Below, in pieces: positions 6,069 to 7,267 of a stretch of 7,267 nt of DNA (its first letter is position 1; each line of letters begins with the position of its first letter). A program made the position numbers and the translations under genes. Source of the stretch: Candidatus Poseidoniaceae archaeon (lineage in GTDB: Archaea > Thermoplasmatota > Poseidoniia > Poseidoniales > Poseidoniaceae); the NCBI GenBank assembly GCA_029250345.1, contig JAQXFL010000018.1, forward strand, positions 1 through 7,267, written 5' to 3'. Below the pieces are notes generated by a model. The model made no database searches. It saw only the letters and a list, made by a program, of their open reading frames with translations, and had not been told where the DNA came from.

Positions 6069-7267
6069 TTAGAAGGAAAACAGTGTGGTTTGCTTGTTGC
6101 CGGAGACCAGTTCTTTGGCAGTCCAACCAAAGGCCTCTGTGATACGACCAAGTGCAGCAGCCAAACGTTCGGCATAGAACTGACCATCGTAGGTGCTGAT
6201 GCCTCCATTTTCCTCATTTTCCAACCACGGTTCAACCCGCATCGGTCGTTGTGAAGCATCGGCTACAATGTAGGAGACCTTCATTCCAGAAGTAAAGCCG
6301 AGCCCAAGCGCTATTCGGGCTTTAGCAACACGAACCTGTGCCATACTGTCTGGGTTGGCATAGTCTTTGGTGAAATCAATATTGCCGTTTGAAGACACTC
6401 GGCCCTTACAGGATTTTGCAAGTATCAATTCCGATGCATCAATCTCGGCGTTTTTCACCGCTTGAACTCTTGCTAGAGCGTATTTGACGAGTTCATTGCC
6501 CTCATCAGCCAAAGCGTGACTGAACATTCGTTTCATTGTGGAAGTGAGATAATTGAACGAATCGGTCCTCTGTGTCTCATAACCGCGAATCAGCATTTCT
6601 TCTGATGGCCACACGACTTGGCCCACATACCGCTTCTTCGCACCGTGGCTGAAGAAGACCGAAAGTCCCTTTTCGAACTCGAGAACTGCGGAATCTCGAC
6701 TGTACCGTTCAGCGATTTCCAGTCCAAAGTCGATCATGGATTGCTTGGCAATATTCCACTCCTTCATTTTCTCAACAGCGTTGACTTCCCCGTTCTGGGC
6801 CGCAAGAATCTCTTCCTCCCTCATCGAGGAAGGGGCGGATGCATCAACCGGTGAACGTACAAAGATTGAATCGGTATCTGAATACACGACTCCATGGCCC
6901 TCTTCCTCTAACTGAGCAATGATGGCCTTGATGTTGTGGCGAGCCCAAGCAGTAATGGATGAACCTAAGTCTCTGTGGGTGAAACGGTAAAACCCACTTG
7001 CAAAAACGCCATAGAATGTGTTCATGAGAATTTTTACCGCATACTGCATTGCGTCATGAAACGACTCTTGCTGAATATTCCCTTCCTGTTTTGCGGTCTT
7101 GAGTGCAGCCTTGTGGATATCACGCTGAGCCATAAGACCTTCAAGCAGACGGGGAACAAGTCCTTTTCGAACAGACTGGTGGCGGAAGCGCGCTCCAGTG
7201 GGCGCTGTGTACACCGGTTCGCCCTCAGCCGGTTGGTCAGGTTGAGCAGGGTCGATTCGAGTGGTGT
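6069..7267 (-). CDS. polB: Family B DNA polymerase, C-terminal part (runs off right edge)
   Basis: The C-terminal 398 codons of a B-family DNA polymerase, numbered from the first complete codon at 7263-7265. The frame is open to the edge, so the exonuclease domain and the first catalytic motif (DxxSLYPS) lie outside. Visible motifs in order: RKGLVPRLLEGL (region VI, about 33-44), KILMNTFYG (region III fingers helix, 78-86; canonical KxxxNSxYG, here Thr for Ser), YSDTDS (catalytic region I, 128-133, with both metal-binding Asp), and KKRYVG (region VII, 210-215), then a thumb domain. The protein ends KQTTLFSF, which looks like a PCNA-interacting peptide. Family B polymerases with this layout replicate or repair DNA together with PCNA in euryarchaea. 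The lipoprotein starts 28 bp downstream on the same strand. Broken only by the window edge; no frameshift seen. Confidence 0.95.
   Translation of the reverse strand, partial: TTRIDPAQPDQPAEGEPVYTAPTGARFRHQSVRKGLVPRLLEGLMAQRDIHKAALKTAKQEGNIQQESFHDAMQYAVKILMNTFYGVFASGFYRFTHRDLGSSITAWARHNIKAIIAQLEEEGHGVVYSDTDSIFVRSPVDASAPSSMREEEILAAQNGEVNAVEKMKEWNIAKQSMIDFGLEIAERYSRDSAVLEFEKGLSVFFSHGAKKRYVGQVVWPSEEMLIRGYETQRTDSFNYLTSTMKRMFSHALADEGNELVKYALARVQAVKNAEIDASELILAKSCKGRVSSNGNIDFTKDYANPDSMAQVRVAKARIALGLGFTSGMKVSYIVADASQRPMRVEPWLENEENGGISTYDGQFYAERLAAALGRITEAFGWTAKELVSGNKQTTLFSF
6072..6095 (-). other. C-terminal PIP-box-like motif of PolB
   Basis: The last eight codons encode KQTTLFSF, fitting QxxLxxF with a lysine before the Gln. 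This is very close to the C-terminal PCNA-binding peptide of archaeal RFC large subunits (KQATLFDF type). It sits at the extreme C-terminus after the thumb, where euryarchaeal PolB enzymes carry their PCNA contact. Read directly from sequence; binding is inferred. Confidence 0.65.

Noticed and set aside
6041..6259. N-terminal extension of the PKD lipoprotein frame
   Set aside because: It overlaps the polB coding end in another frame and would bury the signal peptide and lipobox about 100 residues inside the protein.

Overview
The window looks like a housekeeping segment of an archaeal chromosome, most likely a marine euryarchaeon of the Thermoplasmatota / Marine Group II (Ca. Poseidoniales) type. 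The archaeal assignment rests on an EF-1 alpha type elongation factor followed by an archaeal-type S10, a GINS replication subunit of the Gins51 class and a family B DNA polymerase. The narrower assignment is an inference from the mixed base composition, the Shine-Dalgarno leaders and the acidic PKD-domain lipoprotein; a tree of EF-1 alpha or PolB would settle it.

Layout from left to right. Positions 1-242 (minus) hold the N-terminus of a secreted protein that runs off the left edge. A short divergent intergenic region (243-329) carries a 24-bp dyad and a perfect 9-bp hairpin that contains the secreted protein's ribosome binding site. The GINS gene (330-1415, plus) follows. It converges, across 111 bp without a recognisable gene, on a minus-strand block. 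Read in its direction of transcription, this block is: polB (3' part, running in from the right edge), PKD lipoprotein, pyruvate kinase, then after a 148-bp gap with promoter-like features EF-1 alpha, then ribosomal protein S10. The polB / lipoprotein / pyk gaps are about 28 and 32 bp, so these three could be one transcription unit. EF-1 alpha and S10 are 41 bp apart and form a second, classically archaeal pair.

Functionally, the two ends carry replication genes (GINS and PolB, the latter ending in a PCNA-binding-like motif), the middle carries translation (EF-1 alpha, S10) and lower glycolysis (pyruvate kinase), and two envelope or secreted proteins are interspersed. I see no mobile element, CRISPR array, rRNA or convincing tRNA, and no multi-gene novel system. 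The points worth a second look are small: the divergent regulatory region, the long acidic linker in GINS, the PolB C-terminal PIP-like motif, and the lysine in pyruvate kinase that predicts potassium independence.
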